Of a DNA stretch of 64,000 nt, positions 53,408 to 62,204 are shown piece by piece. The stretch is from JAHEJE01 sp965216335 (GTDB lineage Bacteria > Pseudomonadota > Alphaproteobacteria > Rhizobiales > Aestuariivirgaceae). The stretch lies in the NCBI GenBank assembly GCA_965216335.1, contig OZ244154.1:620001-684000 (forward strand), read 5' to 3'. The position numbers and the translations under genes are program-made. Position 1 is the stretch's first letter. Each line of letters opens with the position of its first letter. The notes beneath the pieces were generated by a model, which worked only from the letters and a program-made list of their open reading frames with translations, was not told the origin of the DNA and made no database searches.

Positions 53408-54567
53408 CCGCAATGCTCAGCAACGAGCAACGGCTCGACTGGCTGCAGCTGATGAAGTCGGAGAATGTCGGTCCTGCGACCTTCCGTACACTGATCAACC
53501 GGTTCGGCGGTGCCCGGTCCGCGCTCGATGCGCTGCCCGAACTGTCGAAGCGCGGCGGGCTCAGGCGGCGCATCCGGATTTACCCCCGCCAAGCGGCCGA
53601 GCGCGACTTTGCCAACCTTTCCGCATTCGGCGGACGCTTCATCGCGCTTGGAGAAGACGGCTACCCGCCGCTGCTGCGCCACATCAGCGATGCCCCCGCC
53701 CTGATCTGCGCCAAAGGCCGGATCGAACTCCTCAACAGCGATTGCATCGCCATGGTCGGCGCGCGCAATGCCTCGGCGATCGGCCGCAAGTTTGCCCGCC
53801 AGGTCGCAAGTGATCTCGGGGCCGGCGGCTGCACTGTTGTCTCAGGCCTGGCGCGGGGGATCGATACCGCAGCCCATGAGGCATCCCTTGAACGCGGCAC
53901 CATTGCCGTGGTGGCCGGCGGACTCGACGTCATTTACCCGCCCGAGAACGCCAAGCTGCATGCTGCAATCGCCCAGGACGGTGTCATCGTAAGCGAAATG
54001 ACACCGGGCACCCGGCCCAAGGCGGAGTTCTTCCCACGCCGCAACCGCATCATCTCCGGCATCAGCCATGGTGTCATCGTGGTCGAGGCAGCGCTTAGGT
54101 CAGGATCGCTGATCACCGCCCGCATGGCCGGCGAACAGGGCCGCGACGTGTTTGCCGTCCCAGGCTCGCCGATGGACCCGCGGGCCGCGGGAACCAACAA
54201 GCTGATCCGTGACGGCGCCATTCTGGTGCGTAAGGCCGACGATGTCCTGGAGGCTATGAGTTCGGCACCGTCGTCGGGACTCGCACTTCGCCAGGCGTTT
54301 TCAATCCCTTCGGGCTTCGATCAGTTCGCCGATGACACACTGACCGGGGACGCTCCCGACAACATTGCCGCGAACGAGCGCGACCACATCCTGTCGCTGC
54401 TGAGCGCGACGCCGGTGGAACTGGACGATCTCATCCGCGAAAGCGGGCTGGCAGCCGCAACGGTGGTGACGATCATTCTTGAACTGGAACTGGCCGGACG
54501 TGTCGAACGTCAGCCTGGCGCACGCATCTGCTTGGCAGAGGGCTCTTGCTTGCCCTTGTTCGAGTGA
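53404..54567 (+). CDS. dprA: DprA, DNA-processing and RecA-loading protein
   Basis: 387 residues. A sterile-alpha-like N-terminal part (about 1-70), the Rossmann-like core (about 75-290) with VGARNASAIGRKFARQVA and SGLARGIDTAAH, and a C-terminal winged-helix DML1 domain (about 325-380). It protects incoming single-stranded DNA and loads RecA in natural transformation. Its last 58 bases overlap the convergent hypothetical gene at 54510. Confidence 0.95.
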   Translation: MTAMLSNEQRLDWLQLMKSENVGPATFRTLINRFGGARSALDALPELSKRGGLRRRIRIYPRQAAERDFANLSAFGGRFIALGEDGYPPLLRHISDAPALICAKGRIELLNSDCIAMVGARNASAIGRKFARQVASDLGAGGCTVVSGLARGIDTAAHEASLERGTIAVVAGGLDVIYPPENAKLHAAIAQDGVIVSEMTPGTRPKAEFFPRRNRIISGISHGVIVVEAALRSGSLITARMAGEQGRDVFAVPGSPMDPRAAGTNKLIRDGAILVRKADDVLEAMSSAPSSGLALRQAFSIPSGFDQFADDTLTGDAPDNIAANERDHILSLLSATPVELDDLIRESGLAAATVVTIILELELAGRVERQPGARICLAEGSCLPLFE

Positions 54568-54806
54568 GGCTTGCTGGCCTGCTCAAAGGCCTCGTAGAAC
54601 GCCATCTCCAGGAAGTAGGTGAGTTGCGGCAGGTGCGCGCTGTGGGCGATGTTGCGCAGTTCCAATAGCATGTCGCAAACGAATTGCGCGGCCTGTTGTT
54701 TATTGTCAGGGTCGACATAATCACGTTTGTGACCGCTATTCCTCAGAGTTTCGGCGGCTTTTGCCAACCTTCGCTGTTCCCTGACCTGGGCTGAGAGTGA
54801 TTTCAT
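54510..54806 (-). CDS. Conserved-looking small protein convergent with dprA
   Basis: 98 residues, mostly helical: AKAAETLRNSGHKRDYVDPDNKQQAAQFVCDMLLELRNIAHSAHLPQLTYFLEMAFYEAFEQA, with a polar tail. There is no membrane span. Similar short proteins occur next to dprA in related genomes, as far as I remember; the function is unknown. It overlaps the dprA 3' end antisense by 58 bases, so the two transcripts could pair. Its upstream side faces topA. Confidence 0.7.
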   Translation of the reverse strand: MKSLSAQVREQRRLAKAAETLRNSGHKRDYVDPDNKQQAAQFVCDMLLELRNIAHSAHLPQLTYFLEMAFYEAFEQASKPHSNKGKQEPSAKQMRAPG

Positions 54807-55078
54807 TGCATTGCCGCCGTTTCATTGGTCGATCACGGTTGTGATTCCTTTGTAGGCAAACTTTATGATTGCGTGCATATTCGTGTCCAGCAACTATACC
54901 ATGTAGAATGGGCGCGGAAGGATGATTTTCATGCGTGTACGGAGAAAAAGCGCGGGGCCGCACGCCTGGCGGCGGCGGTCCTGTTGACTGAGCAATACTC
55001 TTGCGAATTTCGACGCTGCCGGATATGACCGCCACTTGATCACTGAATAAGCAATTCAAGTTCAGGCCCGAGTCACGC

Positions 55079-57655
55079 ATGGATGTCGTCGTCGTAGAGT
55101 CGCCTGCAAAGGCAAAAACCATCAACAAATACCTGGGCGCCAACTACAAGGTTCTGGCGTCATACGGCCATGTCCGCGACCTGCCGCCGAAGGATGGTTC
55201 GGTGCGGCCCGACGAAGATTTCTCGATGAGCTGGGATGTCGATTCGAAATCGGCCAAGCGGGTCAGGGAGATCGCCGATGCGGTCAAAATCGCCGACAAG
55301 CTGATTCTTGCGACCGACCCGGATCGCGAAGGAGAGGCGATTTCCTGGCATGTGCTGGAAATCCTGCGCCAGAAGAAGGCCCTGAAGGACAAGCCGATTG
55401 AGCGTGTGGTGTTCAACGCCATCACCAAGAAGGCGGTGACCGAGGCGATGAACAATCCGCGCCAGATCGATTCCGCCCTGGTGGAGGCCTATCTGGCACG
55501 GCGCGCCCTCGACTATCTGGTCGGCTTCACCCTGTCGCCGGTGCTGTGGCGCAAACTGCCGGGCGCGCGCTCGGCCGGCCGGGTGCAATCGGTTGCCCTG
55601 CGGCTGATCGCCGACCGCGAGATGGAGATCGAGGCCTTCAAGTCCGAGGAATTCTGGACCATTGAAGCGGATATGCGCACCGCGGGCGGCGAGGCGTTTT
55701 CGGCCAAGCTCAACGCCGTCGACGGCAAGCGGCTGGACAAGTTCGCGATCCCCGACGAAGCGGCGGCCAAGGCCATCGAGGCGGCACTGGGCGACGAGCG
55801 ATTCTGGGTGAAGAACACCGAAAGCAAGCCGGTCAAGCGCAACCCGCAGCCGCCGTTCACCACCTCAACCTTGCAGCAGGAGGCTTCGCGCAAGCTCGGC
55901 TTTTCCTCCAAGCAGACCATGCAGACGGCGCAGAAGCTCTATGAAGGTATCGACATCGGCGGCGAGACGGTCGGCCTGATCACCTACATGAGAACCGATG
56001 GGGTGCAGATGGCCGGCGAAGCGATTGCCGCGGCCCGCAACACCATTCAGGCCGAGTTCGGCGAGCCGTATGTGCCGGGCGCGCCGCGGGTCTACCGCTC
56101 CAAGGCCAAGAACGCCCAGGAGGCCCACGAGGCGATCCGCCCGACCGAACTGTCGCGCAAGGTGTCGCAGGTCGCCCGTTATCTGCAGAAGGATCAGGCA
56201 GCGCTCTACGAACTGATCTGGAAACGCACCATCGCCAGCCAGATGGAGAGCGCCACGCTGGAGCGCACCACCGTCGACATCGAGACACACGGTTCCGACG
56301 GCAAATCCTATACGTTCCGCACCACCGGTTCGGTGGTCCGTTTCGACGGGTTCCTGAAGCTTTACCAGGAGGGCCGCGACGACAGCTCCGACGAAGACGG
56401 CAAGCGCCTGCCGGCGATGAGCCGCGACGAGGTGATCGGCCTAAAGGAATTGAAGAGCCTGCAGCACTTTACCGAGCCGCCGCCGCGCTATTCCGAGGCC
56501 TCGCTGATCAAACGCATGGAAGAACTCGGCATCGGCCGCCCGTCGACCTACACGGCGATCCTGACGGTTCTGGGCGACCGGGGCTATGTGCGCATGGAAA
56601 AGAAGCGCCTGGTTCCCGAGGACAAGGGCCGGCTGGTCATCGCTTTCCTGGAATCGTTCTTTTCCCGCTACGTTGAATATGACTTCACGGCCAACCTGGA
56701 ACAGCAGCTCGACCAGATTTCAGCCGGCGATGTGGACTGGAAGGCAGTGCTGCACACCTTCTGGAACGACTTCATTTCCGCCGTCGACGAGATCAAGGAT
56801 CTGCGCGTGTCGGAAGTGCTGGACGCGCTCAACGAACTGCTCGGGCCGCACATCTTTCCTGCCAACGAGGACGGCACCCCTGCCCGGGCCTGCCCGTCCT
56901 GCGATGACGGCGAACTGTCGCTCAAGGTCGGTAAGTTCGGCGCCTTCATCGGCTGCTCGAACTATCCCGACTGCCGCTACACCCGCCAGCTCGGCAATGG
57001 CGAAGACGCAGCGAAGTCGGCGACGCCGGCCGACGGCATTCATCTCGGCGACGATCCCGAGACCGGTCTGCCGGTGACCCGCCACGACGGGCGCTTCGGA
57101 CCCTATGTGCAATTGGGCAAGCCTGAGGATGGCGAGAAGCCGCCGAGGGCCTCGATCCCCAAGGGCTTCGATCCGGCCGAAACCGATCTCGAACTGGCGC
57201 TGAAGCTGTTGGCACTGCCGCGCACCATCGGCGCCCATCCCGAAACCGGCAAGCCGATCACCGCAGGCATCGGCCGCTACGGCCCGTTCGTGCTGCATGA
57301 TGGTGTTTACGCCAACATGAAGAACGCCGAGGAAGTGTTCACCATCGGCATCAACCGGGCGGTCGACATGATCGCCGAACGCAAGGCGCGGTCCGGACGC
57401 ACAGCAGCGGCGGTGCTGCGCGATCTCGGCGAACATCCCGACGGCGGCGGAAAGATTACCGTGATGGACGGGCGCTACGGTCCCTATGTGAAGTTCGGCC
57501 GGATCAACGCCACCCTGCCCAAGGATGTAAGCCCTGATGCTGTGACGCTGGAGCAGGCCGTCGAACTGATCGCCGCCAAGGCCGCCAAGGGTAAGAAACC
57601 GGCTAAGAAGAGACCGGCGAAAAAGGCCGTCAAGAAGGCCAAGGCAAAGGCCTGA
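55079..57655 (+). CDS. topA: DNA topoisomerase I
   Basis: 858 residues. Toprim domain (about 1-125, VVVESPAKAKTINKYL and ATDPDREGEAISWH), core with the active-site tyrosine in LITYMRTDG (Y306 region), GRPSTYTAIL, then one zinc finger (CPSCDDGELSLKVGKFGAFIGCSNYPDC), repeated GRYGPFV/GRYGPYVK domains and a lysine-rich tail (KKPAKKRPAKKAVKKAKAKA). It relaxes negative supercoils. The 270 bases upstream hold no gene. Confidence 0.97.
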   Translation: MDVVVVESPAKAKTINKYLGANYKVLASYGHVRDLPPKDGSVRPDEDFSMSWDVDSKSAKRVREIADAVKIADKLILATDPDREGEAISWHVLEILRQKKALKDKPIERVVFNAITKKAVTEAMNNPRQIDSALVEAYLARRALDYLVGFTLSPVLWRKLPGARSAGRVQSVALRLIADREMEIEAFKSEEFWTIEADMRTAGGEAFSAKLNAVDGKRLDKFAIPDEAAAKAIEAALGDERFWVKNTESKPVKRNPQPPFTTSTLQQEASRKLGFSSKQTMQTAQKLYEGIDIGGETVGLITYMRTDGVQMAGEAIAAARNTIQAEFGEPYVPGAPRVYRSKAKNAQEAHEAIRPTELSRKVSQVARYLQKDQAALYELIWKRTIASQMESATLERTTVDIETHGSDGKSYTFRTTGSVVRFDGFLKLYQEGRDDSSDEDGKRLPAMSRDEVIGLKELKSLQHFTEPPPRYSEASLIKRMEELGIGRPSTYTAILTVLGDRGYVRMEKKRLVPEDKGRLVIAFLESFFSRYVEYDFTANLEQQLDQISAGDVDWKAVLHTFWNDFISAVDEIKDLRVSEVLDALNELLGPHIFPANEDGTPARACPSCDDGELSLKVGKFGAFIGCSNYPDCRYTRQLGNGEDAAKSATPADGIHLGDDPETGLPVTRHDGRFGPYVQLGKPEDGEKPPRASIPKGFDPAETDLELALKLLALPRTIGAHPETGKPITAGIGRYGPFVLHDGVYANMKNAEEVFTIGINRAVDMIAERKARSGRTAAAVLRDLGEHPDGGGKITVMDGRYGPYVKFGRINATLPKDVSPDAVTLEQAVELIAAKAAKGKKPAKKRPAKKAVKKAKAKA

Positions 57656-57658
57656 TTT

Positions 57659-59935
57659 GTGGCCGCAAGACGTTCAAAGCGCAAAGCAGCAAAGGCCGCT
57701 GCCACCGGGGGCGGACTGCCCAGCGAAGATGATATTCTGAAGTTCCTTGCCGATGCCCCGGGCACACCCGGCAAGCGCGAAATCGCCCGGGCGTTCCACA
57801 TCCGCGGTGCCGACCGCATACCGCTCAAGAAACTGCTCAAGTCAATGTCGGATCGCGGCCTGATCAACCGCCGGGGCAAACGGCTGCACATGCCAGGCAC
57901 GCTGCCGCCGGTCGCCGTGCTGGTGGTCACCGGAACCGACATCGACGGTGAACTGACGGCACGGCCCGAGCAATGGGACGATGCCGCTGAAGGTCCGCCG
58001 CCGGCAATCGTCGTGCTGACCACAAAGGCGGGCGGCGCCCGCGCCGATCTGCAGCCGCCGTCCGACGGGGACCGCATTCTCGCCAAGCTGAACCGGGCCG
58101 CCGGCGACGGCTACGCCTACGAAGCCCGTGTCATCCGCCGCCTTTCGGTACCCGACACCCGCATTCTCGGGGTATTCCGCAGGAAGGCCAACGAAGCCTG
58201 GGTGGTGCCGGTCGACAAGCGGGCCCGCGATGAATGGTCTGTCGCGCCCGGCAACGACGGTGGCGCCCAGCCTGATGAACTGGTCGAAGTCAAGCTGATC
58301 CGCGACCGGGGCCGCGGCCTGAAGGGGGCGCGTGTCGTCAACCGGCTGGGCAGCGTGGCGGATCAGCGCAACATTTCGCTCATCGCCGCTCAGCAGCACA
58401 GCATCAAGCTGTCATTCGATGCCGACACGCTCGCCTCAGCGGACGGCCTCGAAATCTACCGGCATCAGAAACGCCGCGACATGCGCATGGTACCGCTGAT
58501 CACCATCGACCCGGCCGACGCGCGCGATCACGATGATGCGGTATGGGCCGAGCCGGACACCGACCCGGACAACCCGGGCGGTTTCAAAGCAATCGTGGCG
58601 ATTGCCGATGTCGCGCACTATGTCCGGCCGGCCGGCGCACTCGACCGCGAGGCCAGGACACGCGGCAACTCGACCTATTTCCCCGACCGCGTGGTGCCGA
58701 TGCTGCCGGAGCGGATTTCCAACGACCTGTGTTCGCTGCGCGAGGCCGAGGACCGTCCGGCGCTGGCCTGTTTCATGACGTTTTCGAAGACCGGCGTGAA
58801 GCGCACTCACCATTTTGAGCGCATCACCATGCGCTCCGCCGCCGGCCTGTCTTACGAGCAGGCCCAGGCGGCGATCGACGGGCGGCCCGATGACCGGGCC
58901 GGACCGCTGCTCAAACCGGTGCTGAAGCCGCTGTGGGCAACCTATGCGGCGTTGACCGCCGCCCGCCGCAAGCGTGGACCGCTGGAACTCAACCTGCCGG
59001 AACGCAAGCTGATCCTTGCCGAAGACGGCCACATCGAGCGCATACACACGCCTGAGCGGCTCGATGCCCACAAGCTGATCGAGGAATTCATGATCCAGGC
59101 CAATGTTGCGGCCGCCGAGACGCTTGAACAGCAAACCATGGTGTTTCCCTACCGGGTGCACGAAGCGCCGTCGGCCAGCAAGCTCGAGGGCCTGAGCGAG
59201 TTCCTGTCATCGATCGGCCTGTCGTCGCCTAAGGGCCAGGTGATGAAGCCGAAGCACTTCAATGACCTGTTGAAACGGGTCGAGGGCAAGGACCATCAGC
59301 AGATCGTGCATGATGTCGTGCTGCGCAGCCAGTCGCAGGCGGTCTACAGCCCGGCCAATCAGGGCCATTTCGGGCTCAACCTGCGCCGCTATGCCCATTT
59401 CACCTCGCCCATCCGGCGTTACGCCGATCTGCTGGTGCACCGCGCCCTGATCAGTGCCTGCAAACTGGGCGACGGTGGACTGTCGGATGGCGACGTTGAA
59501 AAGATGGAGGCGACCTGCGAGCTGATTTCCCAGGCCGAGCGCCGCTCGATGCTGGCCGAGCGCGATACCGCCGACCGGCTGGTGGCGGCATTCCTGGCCG
59601 ACCGCGTGCGTACGCGCTTCTGGGCCCGTGTCAGTGGTGTCACCCGTGCCGGGCTGTTCGTACGCCTGGACGACAGCGGTGCGGACGGTTTTGTGCCGGC
59701 GGCGAGCCTGGATGGCGATTACTTCGTGCACGAGGATCACCGCCACGCCCTGGTCGGCGCCCAGACCGGGGAAACCTACCAGCTGGCCGACCGCGTGGAA
59801 GTGCGGCTGCTTGAGGTAACGCCGGTGGCCGGCGGGCTGCGCTTTGAGATGTTGAGTTCGGGCAAGCCAGGCAAGCCTCCTGCCCGCCGAAAGACCGGTC
59901 CGCGCCGTCCGATGCGCCGGGCCAGGCGCCGCTGA
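57659..59935 (+). CDS. rnr: Ribonuclease R
   Basis: 758 residues starting with GTG four bases after topA. A winged-helix-like N-terminus, cold-shock-type RNA-binding domains (about 85-230), the RNB catalytic domain with IDPADARDHDDAVWAE (three catalytic Asps), and an S1 domain near the C-terminus (about 645-730), ending in a basic tail. It degrades structured RNA 3' to 5'. The order topA-rnr-DUF983-Nudix-rpmG is conserved in Rhizobiales. Confidence 0.96.
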   Translation: MAARRSKRKAAKAAATGGGLPSEDDILKFLADAPGTPGKREIARAFHIRGADRIPLKKLLKSMSDRGLINRRGKRLHMPGTLPPVAVLVVTGTDIDGELTARPEQWDDAAEGPPPAIVVLTTKAGGARADLQPPSDGDRILAKLNRAAGDGYAYEARVIRRLSVPDTRILGVFRRKANEAWVVPVDKRARDEWSVAPGNDGGAQPDELVEVKLIRDRGRGLKGARVVNRLGSVADQRNISLIAAQQHSIKLSFDADTLASADGLEIYRHQKRRDMRMVPLITIDPADARDHDDAVWAEPDTDPDNPGGFKAIVAIADVAHYVRPAGALDREARTRGNSTYFPDRVVPMLPERISNDLCSLREAEDRPALACFMTFSKTGVKRTHHFERITMRSAAGLSYEQAQAAIDGRPDDRAGPLLKPVLKPLWATYAALTAARRKRGPLELNLPERKLILAEDGHIERIHTPERLDAHKLIEEFMIQANVAAAETLEQQTMVFPYRVHEAPSASKLEGLSEFLSSIGLSSPKGQVMKPKHFNDLLKRVEGKDHQQIVHDVVLRSQSQAVYSPANQGHFGLNLRRYAHFTSPIRRYADLLVHRALISACKLGDGGLSDGDVEKMEATCELISQAERRSMLAERDTADRLVAAFLADRVRTRFWARVSGVTRAGLFVRLDDSGADGFVPAASLDGDYFVHEDHRHALVGAQTGETYQLADRVEVRLLEVTPVAGGLRFEMLSSGKPGKPPARRKTGPRRPMRRARRR

Positions 59936-60004
59936 CGGAACCTTGCGTCACGGTGACGCGCGGCGGCGGGCGGAATACCAACCGGCGTCCGTCTCGCACA
60001 TACA

Positions 60005-60271
60005 CTAGAGCACTTTCCGATCATATGGGATCACTTGATGGAGCCAAATTCGTTCATATGGCAGGCGCGGTGCGCAGCGCGATGCGGTGCATCGGGCAAG
60101 CGCTGCAACGCATCAGATGGGCGAATTTGGCCCACCGAAGGCCGGATTTCCGCGCCCGCTGGACGTCACCATGCTCTGCTTGCGGCCAACCAGGCCATGG
60201 CGCAAAGCATGCCTAGCCAGCAGACGCGGAAACCCGGTCAAGTGATCCCATATGATCGGAAAGTGCTCTAG
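60005..60271 (+). repeat. Three-way-junction palindromic element, copy D
   Basis: A perfect closing stem: 60006-60038 pairs with 60238-60270 with no mismatch, using CACTTTCCGATCATATGGG-type sequence unlike that of A or B. The left arm has CCAAATTCG/CGAATTTGG and the right arm TTTCCGCG/CGCGGAAA, ATGCT/AGCAT and GGCC/GGCC around the loop AACCA. It ends two bases before the ATG of the DUF983 gene. Confidence 0.92.
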
Positions 60272-60273
60272 CC

Positions 60274-60717
60274 ATGACTGTTGAATACGCATCGACTAAG
60301 AAAAGGCGCAAGGACGGCGGGGACCGGCGATGGACCCGCGCCATCTGGTATGGCCTGCTTCGCCGGTGTCCGAAATGCGGTATCGGGCGCTTGTTCCGGC
60401 GCTACCTGAAAGTCGGCGACACTTGCGGGAATTGTACCGAGGAACTGCACCACCACCGGGCCGATGATGCACCGCCCTATTTCACGATCTTCATTGTCGG
60501 CCACATTGTCGTACCGCTGGCGCTGATCGCCGAGCGCGCCTGGCAGCCGCCGATCTGGCTGCACATGGCGCTGTGGCTGCCGCTGACGGTGCTGTTGACG
60601 CTCGTCCTGCTGCCATCGGTCAAGGGCGCGGTTGTCGGCCTGCAATGGGCCTTGAGAATGCATGGCTTCGAATACTCAGCCGTGTGCAGGCCAAACAGAG
60701 ACCCCGAGGGCGATTAG
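60274..60717 (+). CDS. DUF983 membrane protein with zinc ribbon
   Basis: 147 residues. A zinc-ribbon-like CPKCGIGRLF ... CGNC (about 32-62) precedes two membrane spans (about 75-93 and 100-122), typical of DUF983. The function is unknown; relatives are found next to cytochrome oxidase or rnr genes. Element D ends two bases before its ATG, so the closing stem would overlap the usual ribosome-binding site. Confidence 0.88.
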   Translation: MTVEYASTKKRRKDGGDRRWTRAIWYGLLRRCPKCGIGRLFRRYLKVGDTCGNCTEELHHHRADDAPPYFTIFIVGHIVVPLALIAERAWQPPIWLHMALWLPLTVLLTLVLLPSVKGAVVGLQWALRMHGFEYSAVCRPNRDPEGD

Positions 60718-60782
60718 GCCGCCCGTTCCCACTCACCGTACGGCCTATTGCCTGCAGTTCCCCGTCCTCTACATTTGTGATC

Positions 60783-61502
60783 ATGACACGACCCGCACAA
60801 AACAAACGCCCGCTCCACCCGCGCGAAGCCGCAACGCTGATTATCCTGCGGCATCCTGAGACCGGCGCAGCGCCGCAGCTGCTGATGGGCAAGCGGCATG
60901 AAGCGCACAAGTTCCTGCCGAACAAGTTCGTTTTTCCCGGGGGCCGCGCCGATGCCGGCGATGGCCGGGTGGCCGCCGCCAGCGAACTGCATCCGTCGGT
61001 TGCCGGCAAGCTGATGACCAAGATGCGGGGGGTGCCGAGCCCCTGCCGGGCGCGCGGACTGGCCATGGCCGCGGTGCGCGAGACGTTTGAGGAAACCGGC
61101 CTGATCGTCGGTCAGCCTTCCGGACCCGGACAACGCACCCGCTCGAAGGCGTGGCGGCCGTTCTTTGCCACGGGAAACGCCCCTGCCCTCGGCGGCCTGT
61201 GCTTTTTTGCCCGCGCCATCACGCCGCCCGGCCGCCCGCGCCGGTTCGACACGCGGTTCTTCGTCACCGATGCAAGCGAGGTCGCCAATATCAACCGGCC
61301 GGAAGCTGTCGGAACGGAAGAACTCCTCGATCTGCACTGGTTCACATTCAAGGAAACCGAACAACTTGATCTGCCCTGGATCACCGGACAGATCATCGCC
61401 CGACTGAAAGCAGCCCTGCAACAGACCGGCGGTGTGACGCCCGGCATGCCGTGCACCTACCAGCGCATGGTTTCCGGCAACTGGGTGTACGAAGACATTT
61501 AG
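60783..61502 (+). CDS. Nudix hydrolase with split Nudix box
   Basis: 239 residues. The beginning (ATLIILRHPETGAAPQLLMGKRHEAHKFLPNKFVFPGG) and LAMAAVRETFEETGLIVG form a Nudix fold, but about 45 residues separate the GG from the REXXEE helix. This insertion is known in the NUDT8/NUDT19-like branch, some members of which cleave acyl-CoA diphosphates. No CoA signature was checked. The frame extends upstream within DUF983 sequence; the ATG at 60783 is the sensible start. Confidence 0.88.
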   Translation: MTRPAQNKRPLHPREAATLIILRHPETGAAPQLLMGKRHEAHKFLPNKFVFPGGRADAGDGRVAAASELHPSVAGKLMTKMRGVPSPCRARGLAMAAVRETFEETGLIVGQPSGPGQRTRSKAWRPFFATGNAPALGGLCFFARAITPPGRPRRFDTRFFVTDASEVANINRPEAVGTEELLDLHWFTFKETEQLDLPWITGQIIARLKAALQQTGGVTPGMPCTYQRMVSGNWVYEDI

Positions 61503-61600
61503 CTGTGTCGGGTGCTTGACTTGTCTGACGCCTTGAGCGATACCGCTGCAACCGAATTACAGCGCCGGTCTGGCGACCGTGCCGCAAGGAGAGTTCCAAG

Positions 61601-61768
61601 ATGGCGAAAGCGACAACAATCAAGATCAAGCTCGTGTCGACGGCTGACACCGGCTATTACTACGTGACCAAGAAAAACACCCGCACCCAGACCGAGAAGT
61701 TGAAGTACCGCAAGTACGACCCGGTGGCGCGCAAGCACGTGGAATTCAAGGAAGCGAAGATCAAGTAG
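61601..61768 (+). CDS. rpmG: 50S ribosomal protein L33
   Basis: 55 residues, beginning MAKATTIKIKLVSTADTGYYYV and ending YDPVARKHVEFKEAKIK, with TKKNTRTQTEKL in the middle. It lacks the zinc cysteines of the C+ form, as in most proteobacteria. AAGGAG lies 8 bases before the ATG. It binds near the tRNA exit site of the large ribosomal subunit. Confidence 0.97.
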   Translation: MAKATTIKIKLVSTADTGYYYVTKKNTRTQTEKLKYRKYDPVARKHVEFKEAKIK

Positions 61769-61795
61769 CGCAACTACGGCGCAGCAGAGATTGAG

Positions 61796-61824
61796 CCCGT
61801 CGGACATCCGTCCGGCGGGTTTTT
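61796..61824 (+). terminator. Rho-independent terminator after rpmG
   Basis: CCCGTCGGAC and GTCCGGCGGG pair over 10 bp (one G.T) around ATCC, followed by TTTTT. It lies 28 bases after the rpmG stop and is the clearest factor-independent terminator in the window. Confidence 0.88.
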
Positions 61825-62204
61825 GCTTTTGCGGAGTCCGGAAAATGGAACCGACCCGGAGCGGCTGCGAGGAGGCCACTCGAACCGTCCGGGCCGGCAA
61901 ACCCCAGGGGCTCAGGAGATGCGGCGGACCTGAAGCGCCAAGGGGCATTGGATGTACAAGGCAGCTCAATACAAACCGCCTGATCACGTATCACAGGATT
62001 TGCCGCACATGCCGGCATACCCGCGGTGCGTCGGTTGCCGTTTTCACTCCTAAAGCGAAGCAGCCGCCGCCCCGATATTTGAATCTAATTTTATGTATCG
62101 TGCCCTAAAGCGCAATGTTATTCGCACCGGCTGTCCGGGAATTAGTGTTTGTTGGTAAAGTGTTAAGGTAAAGCGACGAGGTAAACGCCGGGGGCTCACG
62201 GGGC
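61825..62204. other. Gene-free stretch between rpmG and pleD
   Basis: About 380 bases between convergent rpmG and pleD. Open frames on the minus strand are short and featureless. GC-rich to about 62040, then AT-richer. I see no repeat copy, tRNA or clear second terminator. Confidence 0.5.
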
